DNA from: DATKHR01 sp035939575
Lineage (GTDB): Bacteria; Acidobacteriota; Vicinamibacteria; Vicinamibacterales; CAVVIG01
Direction of reading: 5' to 3'
DNA length: 17,158 bases
NCBI GenBank assembly: GCA_035939575.1
Contig: DASZFS010000095.1
Span: forward strand, 1-17,158
Part shown: piece after piece, positions 1-7,356 of the stretch
Numbering within the stretch: the first letter of the stretch is position 1
How the letters are laid out: every line of letters starts with the position of its first letter
Translations under genes and position numbers: made by a program
The notes under the pieces: model-generated
Databases searched by the model: none
Told to the model about the DNA's origin: nothing
Seen by the model: the letters and a program-made list of their open reading frames with translations, nothing else

Positions 1-2
1 TC

Positions 3-842
3 ACGCTGCGCGGGGGCCCCAAGGGCCCGCTCCGCAACTCCGGGGGCCCCTGCCCCCCGGATGTGCAAAGGGCTTCAGCGCTGTCGGACGCGTACCGCGC
101 CGAGCTGGCGCGGACGGCGCAGCTGGAGCGTCATCTCGCTGCGGGCGCGCTCGAGCGCGTGTGGGCCTGCGACGCGTCAACCTACACTGCCTCGGACTAC
201 GCGGGAGAACGCTTTCTGCTCGTCGGTGACGCCGGGTCGTTCATCGACCCGCTCTCATCATTCGGCGTCAAGAAAGCGATGGCCTCCGCCTGGATCGCGG
301 CCATCGTCGTCAACACCTGCCTGGCGCACGACGAACGCCGGCGTGACGCGCTGGCGTTTTTTTCTTCGTGGGAGCGGGACGTCAACGCGCGATACGCCGT
401 CCGATCGCGCGAGTTCGCGCGGGCGGCGGCGGCCCGACACCCATCTCCATTCTGGACGCGCCGCGCGCACGCCGAGGTGGCCGAACCGGCGCAGGACGAT
501 GCGGCCGCGCAGGATGCGGCGACGGTCGCCGCGCTTCATCAGATCCAGCAGAGCGACGAGCTGAATTTCATGCTGGACGAGCGCGTCGCGCACGAACACA
601 CGGCGGTCATCCGCGGCCGCGAGATCGTGATGGAGGAGGCGCTTCCGGCCGGTCTCCGCTTCCATCAGAACGTCGACCTGATAGTGCTGGCACGCCTCGC
701 GGGCCGATACCGTCACGTCCCGGATCTCGTCGAAGCCTACTGCCGCACGAGCCGGCCCGTGCCGTTGCCCAACGTGCTGGGCGGGCTGTCGCTGCTTGTT
801 GCGAAGGGCTTTCTGATCAAAAAGGATGTGGTGCGATGCTGA
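3..842 (+). CDS. qhpG: QhpG-like FAD-dependent monooxygenase (CTQ biogenesis), C-terminal part only
   Basis: This is the 3' part of a flavoprotein monooxygenase; the frame is open to the left edge, so the start and the N-terminal FAD-binding GxGxxG motif lie outside the window. Visible is the second FAD-binding motif of the halogenase/hydroxylase fold, LLVGDAGSFIDPLSSFGV (about nt 219-270). After a poorly conserved Ala/Arg-rich linker (about 420-545) comes a small C-terminal domain (about 560-840) that looks like a winged helix of the PqqD type. In characterised QHNDH systems QhpG dihydroxylates the QhpC tryptophan that becomes CTQ. The assignment rests mainly on context: the six following genes are all qhp genes and the stop codon overlaps the qhpA start by 7 nt (836-842). 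Taken alone it could be called a tryptophan-halogenase-like oxidoreductase. The first 60 nt are low-complexity G/C runs and translate to an unconvincing Gly/Pro-rich stretch, so the sequence there may be unreliable. In the Paracoccus cluster as I recall it, qhpG is downstream; here it is upstream of qhpA. Confidence 0.82.
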   Translation, partial: TLRGGPKGPLRNSGGPCPPDVQRASALSDAYRAELARTAQLERHLAAGALERVWACDASTYTASDYAGERFLLVGDAGSFIDPLSSFGVKKAMASAWIAAIVVNTCLAHDERRRDALAFFSSWERDVNARYAVRSREFARAAAARHPSPFWTRRAHAEVAEPAQDDAAAQDAATVAALHQIQQSDELNFMLDERVAHEHTAVIRGREIVMEEALPAGLRFHQNVDLIVLARLAGRYRHVPDLVEAYCRTSRPVPLPNVLGGLSLLVAKGFLIKKDVVRC

Positions 843-2641
843 TCCGGTTGGGCGGCCTGATGACCCTGACTGCGATGCTGGCGGGGGGATCCGCGCTGGC
901 GCAGACGCCCGCGACGTCTGCGACGTCTGCTCCGGGGACCGGCGGCGACAGCGCCGCCCGGGCGCTCGACGCCGGAATCCCGGTCCAGAGCGATCTCGTC
1001 CGCGCCCGCTGTGGCGGTTGTCACAAGAGTGACGATCAGAAGCGGATGTCGCGGATTTCGTATCGCCGCGCGACGCCTGAGAACTGGGAGCGGACGATCA
1101 AGCGCATGGTGACACTCAATCACGCGACCCTCGATCCAGCCGATGCGCGCGCGATTCTGAAGTACCTGGCCGACTATCAGGGGCTGGCGCCCGAAGAGGA
1201 TCGGCCCATCGCGTTCGACGCCGAGCGGCGCAGCGTCGAATACACGTACGCCGGCGACAAAGATACGGCCGACACGTGCGGCTCGTGTCACTCGATGGCG
1301 CGCGTGCTGAGCGAGCGGCGGACGAAGGAAGAATGGGAGCTCCTGGTCGCGATGCATCGCGGCTACTACCCGCTCGTTGACAACCAGCCGATGAACGGCG
1401 GTCAAGGCTTCCGGCGCACGCGTCCGATGCAGACCGAGCCCGGCCCGGACGGGCGTCCGCCCGACAACCGGCATCCGATGGACAAGGCGCTGGAGCATCT
1501 CACCAAGGCGCTGCCGCTGACGACCGCTGAGTGGGCTGCGTGGTCGGCGGCCATGCAGCCGCCGAAGCTCGCCGGCCGATGGGCACTCGTCGGAGCGGCG
1601 ACCGGCAAGGGACCGATCTATGGAGAGGTGGTCGTCACAGCCGACCCGACCGCTCCGGATGCGTTCACGACCGAGGCGCACTACACGGTGGCGCGCACGG
1701 GGGAGGCCGTCTCGCGGAGTGGCAAAGCGCTCGTCTACACCGGCTATCAATGGCGGGGCCGCGGCACGCCGTCGACCGGCTCGGCGCGGACAGCGCCGAC
1801 GGGGGCGGCGGGGCGCGATGCCGGGTCGGCCGGCGATACGGCGTGGCGGGAAGTGATGTTTGTGGAGCGCGGGTGGAACGAGATGTCGGGACGCTGGTTC
1901 ACCGGAGCGTACGACGAGACCGGCATCGACGTCCGCCTGGTGCGCCTCAACGGCGCGCCCTTCGTGACGGGCACCAGCGTGGCGGCCCTCAAGACCGGCT
2001 CGACCCGTCAGGCCGTCAAGATTTTTGGCGCCGGTCTGCCGAGCGCTCTTCGCCCCGAGGACATCGGTCTGGGATCGGGCGTCAAAGTGTCGCGCGTCGT
2101 GAGCGCCCGCCCGGACGAAGTGAGCGTGGAGCTCGACGTCGCGTCGACGGCACCGGTGGGCGCGCGCGACCTGTCGGTCGCCGGCGTCGTCAAGCCGTCG
2201 GCCCTGGTGGTGTACGACCGGATCGACAGCATCCGGGTGATGCCTCAGGCAGGCATGGCACGGGTCGGTGGAGCCGTGTTTCCCAAGCAGATGCAGCAGT
2301 TCGAGGCTGTCGCCGTCAACAACGGACCGGATGGCAAGCCGGGCACCGACGATGACCTGACGCTCGGCCTGGTCGACGTGAAGTGGTCGATCGAGGAATA
2401 CACCGCCACGTTCGGCGACGACGACGCCCAGTTTGTCGGGTCGATTGATGCCAACGGTCTGTTTACGCCGGCGCTCGATGGCCCGAATCCGAAGCGGAGT
2501 GGCAATCGCAACAATGTCGGCGACGTGTGGGTGGTGGCCGAATGGGCGGGGACCGGCGGGGCGCCGCTGCGGGCCCGGGCGCACCTGCTCGTGACGGTCC
2601 CGATTTACATGGCCTGGTTTGAAAGCGAGTCGCAGAAATGA
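836..2641 (+). CDS. qhpA: Quinohemoprotein amine dehydrogenase alpha subunit (diheme cytochrome c)
   Basis: This is the large periplasmic subunit of QHNDH (601 aa). Its two c-type hemes take electrons from the CTQ of the gamma subunit and pass them to a soluble acceptor such as azurin or cytochrome c. The ATG at 836 is chosen because it gives a clean Sec signal peptide (MLIRLGGLMTLTAMLAGGSALA, residues 1-22) and overlaps the qhpG stop; the reading frame is open further upstream but codes there for nothing recognisable. Heme motifs are CGGCH at residues 59-63 and CGSCH at 148-152. The downstream beta-rich part corresponds to domains II-IV of the family (WALVGAATGKGPIYGEV and YTGYQWRGRG in domain II, then two Ig-like domains to the C-terminus). 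An odd feature is a Gly/Ala/Ser/Thr-rich segment at about residues 309-335, inside the domain II barrel between conserved WRGRG and WREVMF, which looks like an inserted surface loop. It overlaps qhpD by ATGA. Confidence 0.95.
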   Translation: MLIRLGGLMTLTAMLAGGSALAQTPATSATSAPGTGGDSAARALDAGIPVQSDLVRARCGGCHKSDDQKRMSRISYRRATPENWERTIKRMVTLNHATLDPADARAILKYLADYQGLAPEEDRPIAFDAERRSVEYTYAGDKDTADTCGSCHSMARVLSERRTKEEWELLVAMHRGYYPLVDNQPMNGGQGFRRTRPMQTEPGPDGRPPDNRHPMDKALEHLTKALPLTTAEWAAWSAAMQPPKLAGRWALVGAATGKGPIYGEVVVTADPTAPDAFTTEAHYTVARTGEAVSRSGKALVYTGYQWRGRGTPSTGSARTAPTGAAGRDAGSAGDTAWREVMFVERGWNEMSGRWFTGAYDETGIDVRLVRLNGAPFVTGTSVAALKTGSTRQAVKIFGAGLPSALRPEDIGLGSGVKVSRVVSARPDEVSVELDVASTAPVGARDLSVAGVVKPSALVVYDRIDSIRVMPQAGMARVGGAVFPKQMQQFEAVAVNNGPDGKPGTDDDLTLGLVDVKWSIEEYTATFGDDDAQFVGSIDANGLFTPALDGPNPKRSGNRNNVGDVWVVAEWAGTGGAPLRARAHLLVTVPIYMAWFESESQK

Positions 2642-4113
2642 CCGTCTGGACCGCGCGTGAGCACCATCGATTCGAGGCAGCGGGGAAGCCGTTTGTCTAC
2701 CTGGTCCCGAGCGCCGCGATCTTCGCGCTCGACGCGGCGTCCGACGCGGTGTTGCGCACCGTGAGCGGACGGCCGAGCACGCGCGACGATCTCTCGGCGG
2801 CCTTGCCGCCTGACGCGGATCTCGATGCCGCGCTGGAGGAGCTGATCCGTGTTCAGGCGATCGGCGAGCTGAGCGCGCCCCCGCCGCCGACGCCGAAGGT
2901 CATCCCCCTGGCGCCGTTTCCGCTGACCACGATGGTGCTGAACGTCACCAACCAGTGCAATCTGAGCTGCACGTACTGCTACGAGTACGGCGAGGACAAG
3001 ATCGTCGACACCGAGAACGGCCGGCAGCCGAAGTTCATGAGCGAACAGACCGCGCGCCAGAGCGTGGACTTCATGTTGAAGGAATCGGGCGCGAACAAGG
3101 CGGCGCACGTCACGTTCTTTGGCGGTGAAACGCTGCTGAATTTTCCGGTGCTCGTGAAGACCGTGGCCTACGCGCGCCAGCGCGCCGCCGAGCTCGGGAA
3201 GGACCTGGACTTCAGCCTCACGACGAACGCGACGCTGCTGAGGCCGGAGATCATCGAGTTCCTGGCCGAAGAGCGCATCGGCGTGACGGTCTCCATTGAC
3301 GGGCCGCGCGAGATGCAGGACAAGTTCCGCGTCTTTCACAACGGCGCGGGCAGCTACGACGTGGTCGCCCCGAAGATCAAGGCGCTGCTGGCCCGGCACC
3401 GCAGCCGCCCGATCGGAGCGCGCGTGACACTGACCGCAGGCACGCTCGACGTCAAGCGGATCTTTCAGCACCTGACCGAGGAGATGGGCTTCTGGGAGGT
3501 GGGCTTCGCGCCCGTGACGACGTCGCCCAACCGGGACCATGCGATCTCCGATGCCGGGCATGAGCGGATGCTCGATCAGTTTCGCGATCTGGCGGCCGAA
3601 TTCCTCGAGGCGTCGGTCGCGAACCGGCATCACGGGTTTTCGAACGTCAAGGAAACGCTCGAGGAGCTGCACAAAGGCGTGAGCAAGGCCTATCCGTGCG
3701 GCGCCGGCCTCGGCCTCCTCGGCGTGGCGACCGACGGTGAGGTTGCGTTGTGCCATCGGTTCGCGGGGTCGGAGTCGCACTCGCTCGGCACCGTCCGCGA
3801 CGGCATCGACCGGCAGGCGCAGCAGGCATTTCTCGAGCGGCACCACATCGCGGACAAAACCGATTGCCGCACGTGCTGGGCGAGGCCGTTGTGTTCAGGC
3901 GGGTGCTATCACGAAGCGCACACACGCTACGGCGACACCTCGGCGGCGAACCTGCACTACTGCGAGTGGATCCGCGGGTGGACGGACGTCTGCCTCAAGG
4001 TCTACGGAGAGCTGGCCGTACGCAACCCGGCGTATCTGGCCCAGTTTGATGACGATGCGCCTGCGGCCATGCTGAGCGACGGCCTGGGAAGCCGGAGCGA
4101 AGCATCAGAGTAA
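2638..4113 (+). CDS. qhpD: Radical SAM/SPASM enzyme forming thioether cross-links in QhpC
   Basis: QhpD is the cytoplasmic radical SAM enzyme that installs the Cys-to-Asp/Glu thioether bridges in the QhpC precursor. The protein is 491 aa. Residues 1-80 look like a PqqD-type winged-helix (RRE) domain for peptide binding (FVYLVPSAAIFALD, then helices). The 4Fe-4S/SAM motif is CNLSCTYC (Cys107, Cys111, Cys114), followed by the SAM-contacting FGGET at 161-165 and SIDGP at 219-223. The C-terminal SPASM/twitch region supplies ligands for auxiliary Fe-S clusters: Cys354, 372, 410, 413, 419, 423, 442 and 452, including CRTCWARPLCSGGC. Taken alone it could be called a generic SPASM peptide maturase. 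The adjacent QhpC with the matching substrate residues makes QhpD the specific call. Its ATG overlaps the qhpA stop (ATGA), so translation is probably coupled. Confidence 0.96.
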   Translation: MTVWTAREHHRFEAAGKPFVYLVPSAAIFALDAASDAVLRTVSGRPSTRDDLSAALPPDADLDAALEELIRVQAIGELSAPPPPTPKVIPLAPFPLTTMVLNVTNQCNLSCTYCYEYGEDKIVDTENGRQPKFMSEQTARQSVDFMLKESGANKAAHVTFFGGETLLNFPVLVKTVAYARQRAAELGKDLDFSLTTNATLLRPEIIEFLAEERIGVTVSIDGPREMQDKFRVFHNGAGSYDVVAPKIKALLARHRSRPIGARVTLTAGTLDVKRIFQHLTEEMGFWEVGFAPVTTSPNRDHAISDAGHERMLDQFRDLAAEFLEASVANRHHGFSNVKETLEELHKGVSKAYPCGAGLGLLGVATDGEVALCHRFAGSESHSLGTVRDGIDRQAQQAFLERHHIADKTDCRTCWARPLCSGGCYHEAHTRYGDTSAANLHYCEWIRGWTDVCLKVYGELAVRNPAYLAQFDDDAPAAMLSDGLGSRSEASE

Positions 4114-4154
4114 GAAACAGCAAAGCTCACAAAGCTGATAGAAGGCGAGGCACT
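4114..4154 (+). promoter_or_regulatory. Intergenic gap and ribosome binding site of qhpC
   Basis: This is the longest gap inside the operon (41 nt); all other junctions are overlaps or gaps of 12 nt or less. It is A-rich compared with its surroundings and contains AAGGCGAGG at 4142-4150, a purine-rich Shine-Dalgarno-like run just before the GTG start of qhpC at 4155. An own ribosome site fits the need for more structural gamma subunit than modifying enzyme. I see no strong hairpin or promoter in it, only a 4-bp AGCT/AGCT pairing. Confidence 0.5.
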
Positions 4155-4484
4155 GTGAATCATCTGAAAGCGATCAACCGCAAGGCGGCCCGGATCGAGC
4201 GCGCGACCGAGCCGGACGTCGTCGCGCTCCAGCGGACAGGGCTGCCGGCGATGCCGCATTTTCCGATCGGCTGCTCGCTCGTCTTCTCACCGGGGTGGGA
4301 GGCCGACCGCACCGGTGGTACCGCTGGGCTCTGTCAGCCAGTGGAGCGGGATCTGTTCGACTGCCACATCGGGTGCTACTGGCCGGCACAGGTGCCCGAC
4401 CAGCTGAATCACGCGCCGGATTGGACGGCCAAGTGCGCCGCCGCGCAGAAAGACTGGCGCAAGATCGACCTGATCTTTCCGTAG
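4155..4484 (+). CDS. qhpC: QHNDH gamma subunit precursor (CTQ-carrying peptide)
   Basis: This is the small catalytic subunit of QHNDH, made as a 109-aa precursor from a GTG start. It carries the cysteine tryptophylquinone and three Cys-to-acidic-residue thioether bridges. From memory of the Paracoccus denitrificans gamma chain, all key positions match with an offset of exactly 33 and no gaps. Cys40/Glu49 corresponds to Cys7/Glu16, Cys60/Asp66 to Cys27/Asp33, Cys74/Asp82 to Cys41/Asp49, and Cys70/Trp76 to Cys37/Trp43, the CTQ pair. Conserved blocks are PGWEAD (46-51), LCQP (59-62) and YWPAQV (75-80), and the protein ends in DWRK....FP. Residues 1-33 would then be the leader: charged, probably helical, not a Sec signal, as expected for cytoplasmic modification before export. 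Oddities are a fifth cysteine (Cys94) and Tyr75 where Paracoccus has Trp just before the CTQ tryptophan. It lies between its modifying enzyme gene and the beta-subunit gene. Confidence 0.96.
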   Translation: MNHLKAINRKAARIERATEPDVVALQRTGLPAMPHFPIGCSLVFSPGWEADRTGGTAGLCQPVERDLFDCHIGCYWPAQVPDQLNHAPDWTAKCAAAQKDWRKIDLIFP

Positions 4485-4496
4485 GGAGCCGACGCC

Positions 4497-5654
4497 ATGC
4501 GAAATTCATCCAGGAGGCCGCCCGGCACCGGTCCGATCGCGTTCGTCGTCTGCGCCATTGCCGTGGCGTGGGTCGCCTTTGGCGCAGCCGCCCAGTCCGC
4601 GGACAGGCCTCGCGTATCGGCGGGGAACGGCACCCTGATCATCGGGTGCTATCCGAAGCAGTTCTGGATCATCGACGAAGCAACCGAGAAGGTCGTCGGG
4701 ACGATTCCCTACGGGTCGGGCATTCCCCGCCGGACGACACTGTCGCGCGACGGCAAGCGTTTCTACACGGTGGAGGCGGCGATGGAGAAGATCGAAGTCC
4801 TCGACATCGCGTCGCGGAAGACGATCGACACCTTCACGCTCAGCGAAGGCAACCGGAAGGTGCGCATCAGGGGCCTCGAGCCGGATCCGCTGCATCGCTT
4901 CGTCGTGATGGTGACCGCGTCGGCCACCAAGCTCGTCGACCGGTTCGATATCGGCACTCCGACGCTGGTGCAGTACGACCTGAAGGACCACAAGGTCACC
5001 CGCACGATTCCATGGCCGAATGGCGAAGAACGGCAGAACGCGAACATCCTTTTCTCGCCCGACGGCAAGCTGATGTACCTGTTCTCCGATCAGGACGTTC
5101 TCATCTACGAGACCGGCGCGTTCACGCAGGTCGACAAATGGGAGCTCTCGCGGCCGATTGAAGAAGGGTTCGGGCGTCTCGAGTTCGGATCGCGCGACGT
5201 CGCCAACGACGAGCCGGGCTTCTACACCGCGCTCTTCAACGTGTCCGATCCCGTGCAGCACCGACGCACGATGGGTATCGGCCGCGTCAACCTGGCCGCC
5301 AAGACGGTCGACTTCTATACGCTCGGGCCGTCGACGCCGCTCAGCTTCACGATGGCGCCCGGGCGGAAGGTCGCCTACGGGCTCTTCGAGGACATCGGGC
5401 GCTACGAATTCTGGAAGTTCGACCTCGAGCACCGGAAGCTCGCGGGCCGCACCGAGTTCAAGGGGCGGCCGCGCATGGGCCTCAAGACGAGCTCGAACGG
5501 CAAGGTGCTCTACATCTACGTGGCCGGCAACACGATCGATCTCTATGACGCCGAGTCGTATCAGTACCTGAGGACGATCACACTCGATGGCGACATGACA
5601 ACGGACCTGTTCGTGTTCCCGGGACCGCCCGGGCCCAAGTCGTTGTCGCAATAG
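4497..5654 (+). CDS. qhpB: Quinohemoprotein amine dehydrogenase beta subunit (beta-propeller)
   Basis: This periplasmic QHNDH subunit, a seven-bladed beta-propeller in the known enzyme, helps form the active-site cavity with the gamma subunit. The protein is 385 aa. It begins with a basic n-region and a hydrophobic stretch (residues 13-30), with likely Sec cleavage near AFGAAAQSA (about 28-35). The mature part shows repeated propeller-blade strand patterns such as LSRDGKRFYTVE, FSPDGKLMYLFSD, MAPGRKVAYGLFED and SSNGKVLYIYVAG, as in YVTN/WD-like propellers. The ATG at 4497 follows AGGGAG (from 4483), which overlaps the qhpC stop codon; the gap to qhpC is 12 nt. Specific assignment rests on position between qhpC and qhpF plus the fold; alone it would be an unspecific propeller protein. 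Confidence 0.92.
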   Translation: MRNSSRRPPGTGPIAFVVCAIAVAWVAFGAAAQSADRPRVSAGNGTLIIGCYPKQFWIIDEATEKVVGTIPYGSGIPRRTTLSRDGKRFYTVEAAMEKIEVLDIASRKTIDTFTLSEGNRKVRIRGLEPDPLHRFVVMVTASATKLVDRFDIGTPTLVQYDLKDHKVTRTIPWPNGEERQNANILFSPDGKLMYLFSDQDVLIYETGAFTQVDKWELSRPIEEGFGRLEFGSRDVANDEPGFYTALFNVSDPVQHRRTMGIGRVNLAAKTVDFYTLGPSTPLSFTMAPGRKVAYGLFEDIGRYEFWKFDLEHRKLAGRTEFKGRPRMGLKTSSNGKVLYIYVAGNTIDLYDAESYQYLRTITLDGDMTTDLFVFPGPPGPKSLSQ

Positions 5655-5658
5655 CCGC

Positions 5659-7356
5659 ATGCTCGATCGGGACTTTCGCCGCGCGCTTGGCTTCGTCCTG
5701 CCGTACTGGAAGCGGCTGGCCCTCGTGCTGGCGCTCAGTATCCTCAGCACGGCGCTGTCGCTGTATCTACCGCTGTTGTCTCGCGACTTCTTCGACCGGG
5801 CCTTGATCGGCCGCGACAGTGCGACGCTCATACGCGTCTCCGTCCTGTTCGCCGCCGCTACCGTGGCGGGATTTGCCGCCAATGTCATCAGCGGGCTCCG
5901 TTACACGCGGGTGTCGGCCGACATCCTGTTCGACATGCGGCTGGAGATGTACCGTCATCTGCAGCGGCTCTCGCCCCGCTTCTACGCGCGCACGCGCCTC
6001 GGCGACATCATGTCGCGCATCAACAACGATATCGGCGAGATCCAGCGAATCGCGTCCGAGGCAGCGCTCGCGTGGATCGGCAACGTGCTGTTTCTCGCCG
6101 GTACGGTGGCGATGCTCGCGTGGCTCGACCTCCGGCTCTTCGCGGTCACCGCCGCGGCCGCGCCGCTGGCCGCCTGGACGCTGGCGCGCTACCGGCAGCG
6201 CCTCGAAGCGGCGATCGCCACACTGCGGGAGCGCAGTGCCGACATCGGCAGCTTTCTCATCGAGACGCTCCAGGGCAACAAGCTGGTCGTGGCGTCCAAC
6301 GCGCAGGAGCGGGAAGCCGCGCGCTTTCGCGCGAGGAACGATGCCTTCGTGCGGGCCTTGATGTCGATGCAGTGGACAACGTATCTGGCCGGCGGCCTGC
6401 CTGGCCTGATCTTCTCCGCTGGGACAGCGGTCGTGTTCGTGTACGGCGGGTGGCGTGTGATCCATGGCCAGACGACGCTGGGTACTTTCGTTGCCTTCAT
6501 GGCGTACCAGATGCGGGTGCTGGCGCCCGTGCAGGCGATGATGGGGATGTACACGAGCCTGGCGACGGTCCGCGTGTCGCTGCACCGCGTCTCGCAGATC
6601 CTGGACGAACCGGTCGAGGTCCAGGAGGCGCGGGAGGCTGCGGCGATGCCCGATATTCGCGGCAAGGTCGTGTTCGAGCGCGTGACGCTTGCCTACGATC
6701 GCGGCCACGCCGTGCTCGACGACGTGTCCTTTGCGGTGGGGCCGGGGGAGACGCTGGCGATTGTTGGTCCGAGCGGGAGCGGGAAGTCAACGATCGCCGA
6801 TCTGCTGCTGCGCCTCCAGGATCCGGATGCGGGCGTCGTGCGGCTGGACGGCCGTGACCTCCGGACGCTTCGCCTCGAGGACTTGAGGCGCGCCATCGCG
6901 CTGGTGGAGCAGGACCCGTTCATCCTGCACGCGTCAATTGCGGAGAACATCCGCTACGCGCGTCCCGATGCGACGCATCAGGAGATTGTGGCTGCGGCGC
7001 GCCAGGCTGCGCTGGAGCGGTTCGTCGAGACGCTGCCTGCCGGTTACGACACCATCGTCGGCGAGCGCGGCACCGCCCTCTCCGCGGGCGAGCGTCAACG
7101 GGTCGCGGCCGCGCGCGCGTTCCTGCGCGACCCGGCGGTGCTGATCCTGGACGAGCCGACCGCCGCGCTCGACGTGACGACCGAGAGCGAGCTGGTCGAG
7201 GGTTACGAGACCCTCATGCGCGGACGGACGACCATCGTCATCACACACCGAGCCGAGTTGGCGAAGCGGGCGGACCGCATCCTGTTCGTGGACGGCTCGC
7301 GGGATCGCGAAGCGCTCGACGTTCTCAACGTGGCGGCGCCGGCTCTGGCGGAATGA
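5659..7356 (+). CDS. qhpF: ABC transporter, fused permease/ATPase, exporter of QhpC
   Basis: This is a half-type ABC exporter of 565 aa with permease and ATPase in one chain, expected to act as a homodimer in the inner membrane. The N-terminal half (about 1-310) has the membrane segments of the ABC type-1 fold, clear at about 17-40, 60-80, 137-155, 158-176 and 245-285. The ATPase half has Walker A GPSGSGKST (370-378), Q-loop Gln418, signature LSAGE (474-478; canonical LSGGQ), Walker B VLILDEP (494-500, Glu499) and switch His530. In the qhp system this transporter is thought to carry the modified gamma subunit to the periplasm, where QhpA and QhpB are delivered separately by Sec. The start is 4 nt after the qhpB stop with only a weak ribosome site, so coupling is likely. 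It overlaps qhpE by ATGA. Taken alone it resembles MsbA-like lipid or drug exporters. Confidence 0.93.
   Translation: MLDRDFRRALGFVLPYWKRLALVLALSILSTALSLYLPLLSRDFFDRALIGRDSATLIRVSVLFAAATVAGFAANVISGLRYTRVSADILFDMRLEMYRHLQRLSPRFYARTRLGDIMSRINNDIGEIQRIASEAALAWIGNVLFLAGTVAMLAWLDLRLFAVTAAAAPLAAWTLARYRQRLEAAIATLRERSADIGSFLIETLQGNKLVVASNAQEREAARFRARNDAFVRALMSMQWTTYLAGGLPGLIFSAGTAVVFVYGGWRVIHGQTTLGTFVAFMAYQMRVLAPVQAMMGMYTSLATVRVSLHRVSQILDEPVEVQEAREAAAMPDIRGKVVFERVTLAYDRGHAVLDDVSFAVGPGETLAIVGPSGSGKSTIADLLLRLQDPDAGVVRLDGRDLRTLRLEDLRRAIALVEQDPFILHASIAENIRYARPDATHQEIVAAARQAALERFVETLPAGYDTIVGERGTALSAGERQRVAAARAFLRDPAVLILDEPTAALDVTTESELVEGYETLMRGRTTIVITHRAELAKRADRILFVDGSRDREALDVLNVAAPALAE

Noticed and set aside
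63..842. Tryptophan halogenase
   Set aside because: The fold motif is shared, but position and overlap with qhpA point to the QhpG hydroxylase; the halogenase-specific region is outside the window.
737..2584. Long open frame on the minus strand (615 codons) opposite qhpA
   Set aside because: It is a high-GC mirror of the qhpA codon pattern, Arg/His/Gly-rich with no domain or signal, and the plus strand gene is certain.
2638..4484. A new RiPP (sactipeptide- or ranthipeptide-type) cluster: SPASM enzyme, Cys-rich peptide, ABC exporter and protease
   Set aside because: The layout does look like a RiPP cluster, but the peptide aligns residue by residue with the QHNDH gamma subunit and the flanking genes are its alpha and beta subunits.
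4497..4600. Twin-arginine signal in QhpB because of the RR near its start
   Set aside because: The RR is followed by PPGTGP rather than xFLK, and the known beta subunit needs no folded export; a Sec signal is more likely.
2605..5888. Long minus-strand open frames opposite qhpD and qhpB (413 and 460 codons)
   Set aside because: Both are antisense shadows of well-supported genes; low-complexity basic composition and no ribosome sites.
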